Shown one piece after another: positions 61,588 to 64,000 of a stretch of DNA of 64,000 nucleotides. Position 1 is the first letter of the stretch; each line of letters starts with the position of its first letter. Source of the DNA: Symsagittifera roscoffensis (Eukaryota; Xenacoelomorpha; Acoela; Convolutidae); the NCBI RefSeq assembly GCF_963678635.1, contig NC_087066.1, forward strand, positions 4,278,485 to 4,342,484, read 5' to 3'. Made by a program: the position numbers and the translations under genes. The notes below the pieces were generated by a model. It did no database searches. It was not told the origin of the DNA and worked only from the letters and a program-made list of their open reading frames with translations.

Positions 61588-64000
61588 GCCGCTTAGAAAT
61601 GTCAGCGCTCACATCATCTTAGTGGCAATATTGATGTTTTCGTGAAATGATCTCTCAACCGCTTGAATTGAGTGAAAAGTGAGCAGAGATAGATGTCTTT
61701 TTTCAAAACAGCAACTATCGTGTACAGGTACCAAGATCGGGCCAAGGTCCTGTATTACTTACTAGAAGCCAACTCTCAGCGGAAGTCAGAAACGAGAGAC
61801 AAGGCAAAAGACGACATAAGAATAATGAAAGGAACCACATCGTAAAATAATCCCGAACTCAGAAAAGAACTATGGTTTTCTTGGAAAAATGGACTCAGCT
61901 CTAAAACAAGGATCAAGTAACAGTCCATTAAAACAAGGATTAAACATAAACATCAAATACAGGAAAAAATTACTACAAAACAAAGGTGAATATGAAGAGG
62001 CAAAACTGCATCAGTAGTATAATTAGAGAAGAAGTTTCCAATGAAGAGATTTTTCAGAACAGAAGGTCAATCGAGACTTTTAGAGTTATAGAAGCGGAGG
62101 AAGTACTCCATTCGTCCACTAGGCGGGCCAAACTGAATACAGTTGGCCCAAAATCACCGGTACCAAAAACTTAAAACGAAGTTGTTAACAAACAACAGAA
62201 AAAGAAGATATCAGTGAAAAAGTCAAAAAGATAAAAAGTGGAGACGCAGACAGACAAAATAAAACAAAAAGATTAATAGTTCAGCTCTCTGTCGAAAAAA
62301 CCCAATAAAATTGTCGAAAATTGTCGGAAAAAGTCAAGAGAACTCGTCAAAAACAACATTCGGAGAAGTGCGCGAATCAACAAAAAACCAGGAAACCTAT
62401 CAATCGCGGCCGAAGAATCGATAAGAGAGCTAAATAAAGCGGGACTGTAAGCCAACAGAATGAAACACACGAACCACAAGAATTAGATGAATAGACCAAT
62501 GAAAACAGTTTTCATCTATGATCGATTAATTGCATCTATTCGGGAGAAATTTTGAGTACAACTTACTAAACGTAACGAAGATGAGGAAAGCTGAATGGAG
62601 GGTGCTGTTGAATTTTGATGGAAATCAATCTGAAAAACGAGATCGGAAGAGTAAATGAAAGGATACGGGGAAGAAAATTGAATATTGAGTAGTAAAACTC
62701 CATCTTCCTTCTATGAAGTTAATTTAGAATGTGATAAAAAAAACCCAAAGCCTGCAAAAGCAGATAGATCTACAGAAAAAAAATATATGGAAAAATTGTT
62801 ATCTTATTGAACTTCTGTCAAGTTTCGTAAAACAAACAAGAGTTCCATCAGTTATCAAAATTGAAACAAAAAGAGGTGTGGCCACTTTTAGCGGGCTCAA
62901 CCACCCAGAAAGCTGTTAAAAATTGATCGAGGCTATGTACAGGCAAAAAACTGGTTATCAGAAATAGCAAAGACATTCTCATTTCTTTTGCAAACAGAAA
63001 AAAACTATCGAAACTTATCTCAATCAAGCCAGGTATCAAGCGTTTTAACTGGTCGTAACCAAATTGTTGGGAAAAAAGCTTTTACTGCGAAATAAGAAAG
63101 TTTCAGCAAAAAAATAATTGTTTCTTTTTGTTGGTTTTTTACATGGTTCAAAAATAAGATTTAATTAGCGTTCAGATGCGCCTACTTTTCATGGAAAACA
63201 CCATTAAAATACCTCTTGACTCAATTGACTCATTTTTAACTTGTTTCATACTGTTTTTTTTCTAACCTGCAATTTTTTACGCAGTGCCTTAGTCACGATT
63301 GAAAAAATTTTAACTCAAACGTCAGGAAATTTTATATTGAGAACAAAAAGGAAAAACAAAAATTTTGTGAACAATTTTCGTGAAAGTTTTAAATTTTTTA
63401 ATGAAACTTAAATATATCAATAGCTTAAGTTTCCTGAATTTTTTGTTCCGACCATTGAAAGTGAGGAAGAACTTTGTATTCAATTTTTTCTTTTTTTTGT
63501 TTTCCACACAAAATAAGGTACCACATCTTTTTACTACATAATCGAGCCACGAGCCATTACAGCGATCGTTATAAAAAACTCAATTTTGTTAGACATGTCA
63601 GCATATTTTGCGTTTGCATAGTTCTCAAATCACACCACGCATAATAACTGTGTCACTTATTTGAAGAATAGAGAGAAATAAACTAATTACTTTTTTAAAA
63701 TTTATGTATGGTCAAAATTTAGAGAAACTCTGCACTGACTAGGCTCACCATTTTGTGTCTGTATGTTCCTGGGTTCCAGAGACAAGTCTTTAAACGTGTT
63801 AAATTTTTGCCGCAATGGTTAGAGAAAATGTAAGAACAAAAGAACAAAGGGAACGTCCTTGTTTCGAAATCCGCTTACAGTTCCCAAAAAGCACTGTTTG
63901 GCCTCGTAATGATCGATCATCTCGTTTCATCGATCTTTGAAAACCATTTTAACTGATTGAATTTGAATTTTGAACCAATTTTCGCCCAGACTAGCAGAAC
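61588..64000. other. Host flank right of E2
   Basis: This is 2.4 kb of AT-rich sequence with only short ORFs lacking recognisable motifs. I see no gene, tRNA or element in it. Confidence 0.5.

Overview
This window is repeat-rich DNA from a eukaryotic genome, almost certainly an invertebrate animal. It is dominated by retroelements, and I recognise no ordinary host gene. The background is AT-rich. Splice-like signals, a 200-base assembly gap (36371-36570), Ty3-, copia- and non-LTR-type remnants and a retrovirus-like env all fit a scaffold from a nematode, arthropod or similar animal. The phylum cannot be fixed from the sequence.

Left half (1-36370). A segment of about 14.2 kb is present twice in direct orientation (522-14716 and 19327-33519), roughly 0.4% different where I compared it. 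Each copy holds, in order: (i) a giant ORF ('ORF3', about 2,350 codons) with an SGNH-hydrolase-like motif set, in the env position of a Ty3/gypsy-type element; (ii) a purine tract and about 1.3 kb of non-coding, LTR-like sequence rich in CTTGAG; (iii) an SGNH-like coding scrap and a hammerhead-ribozyme-like motif; (iv) a decayed plus-strand RT element with an N-terminal PHD-like zinc finger; (v) a decayed minus-strand RT element; (vi) the start of a Ty1/copia remnant. Between the copies lies the 3' part of a Ty3-type pol (RNase H, integrase and a long extension; 14717-18821) plus a spacer with a splice-acceptor-like site. The simplest reading is one tandem duplication that joined a copia gag fragment to the middle of the Ty3 pol. 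A false haplotype duplication in the assembly is the main alternative. After copy 2 the copia remnant continues uninterrupted to the gap.

Right half (36571-64000). A 30-bp minisatellite precedes an 18.3-kb LTR element (E1, 37592-55856). E1 has two apparently identical 410-bp LTRs, a 4-bp target duplication (GCAG), a primer-binding site, gag, pol, a three-piece env-like gene with a PTAP motif in its tail, and several accessory ORFs. One accessory ORF is 381 codons long without a single methionine and opens exactly at a splice-acceptor-like sequence. A second member (E2, 56970-61583; target duplication AAAC) has lost about 13.7 kb between the leader and the last accessory ORF. It keeps the leader, a decayed copy of that ORF and the 3' cis elements.

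How the parts work together. E1 looks like a complex, spliced, retrovirus-like element with leader structures, a stop-adjacent 3' intron and a very conserved 3' block carrying two abutting palindromes and a hairpin. This copy is defective: gag, pol and env contain in-frame TAA codons and frameshifts, and the RT active site reads YLDN. E2 looks like a non-autonomous passenger of the same family.
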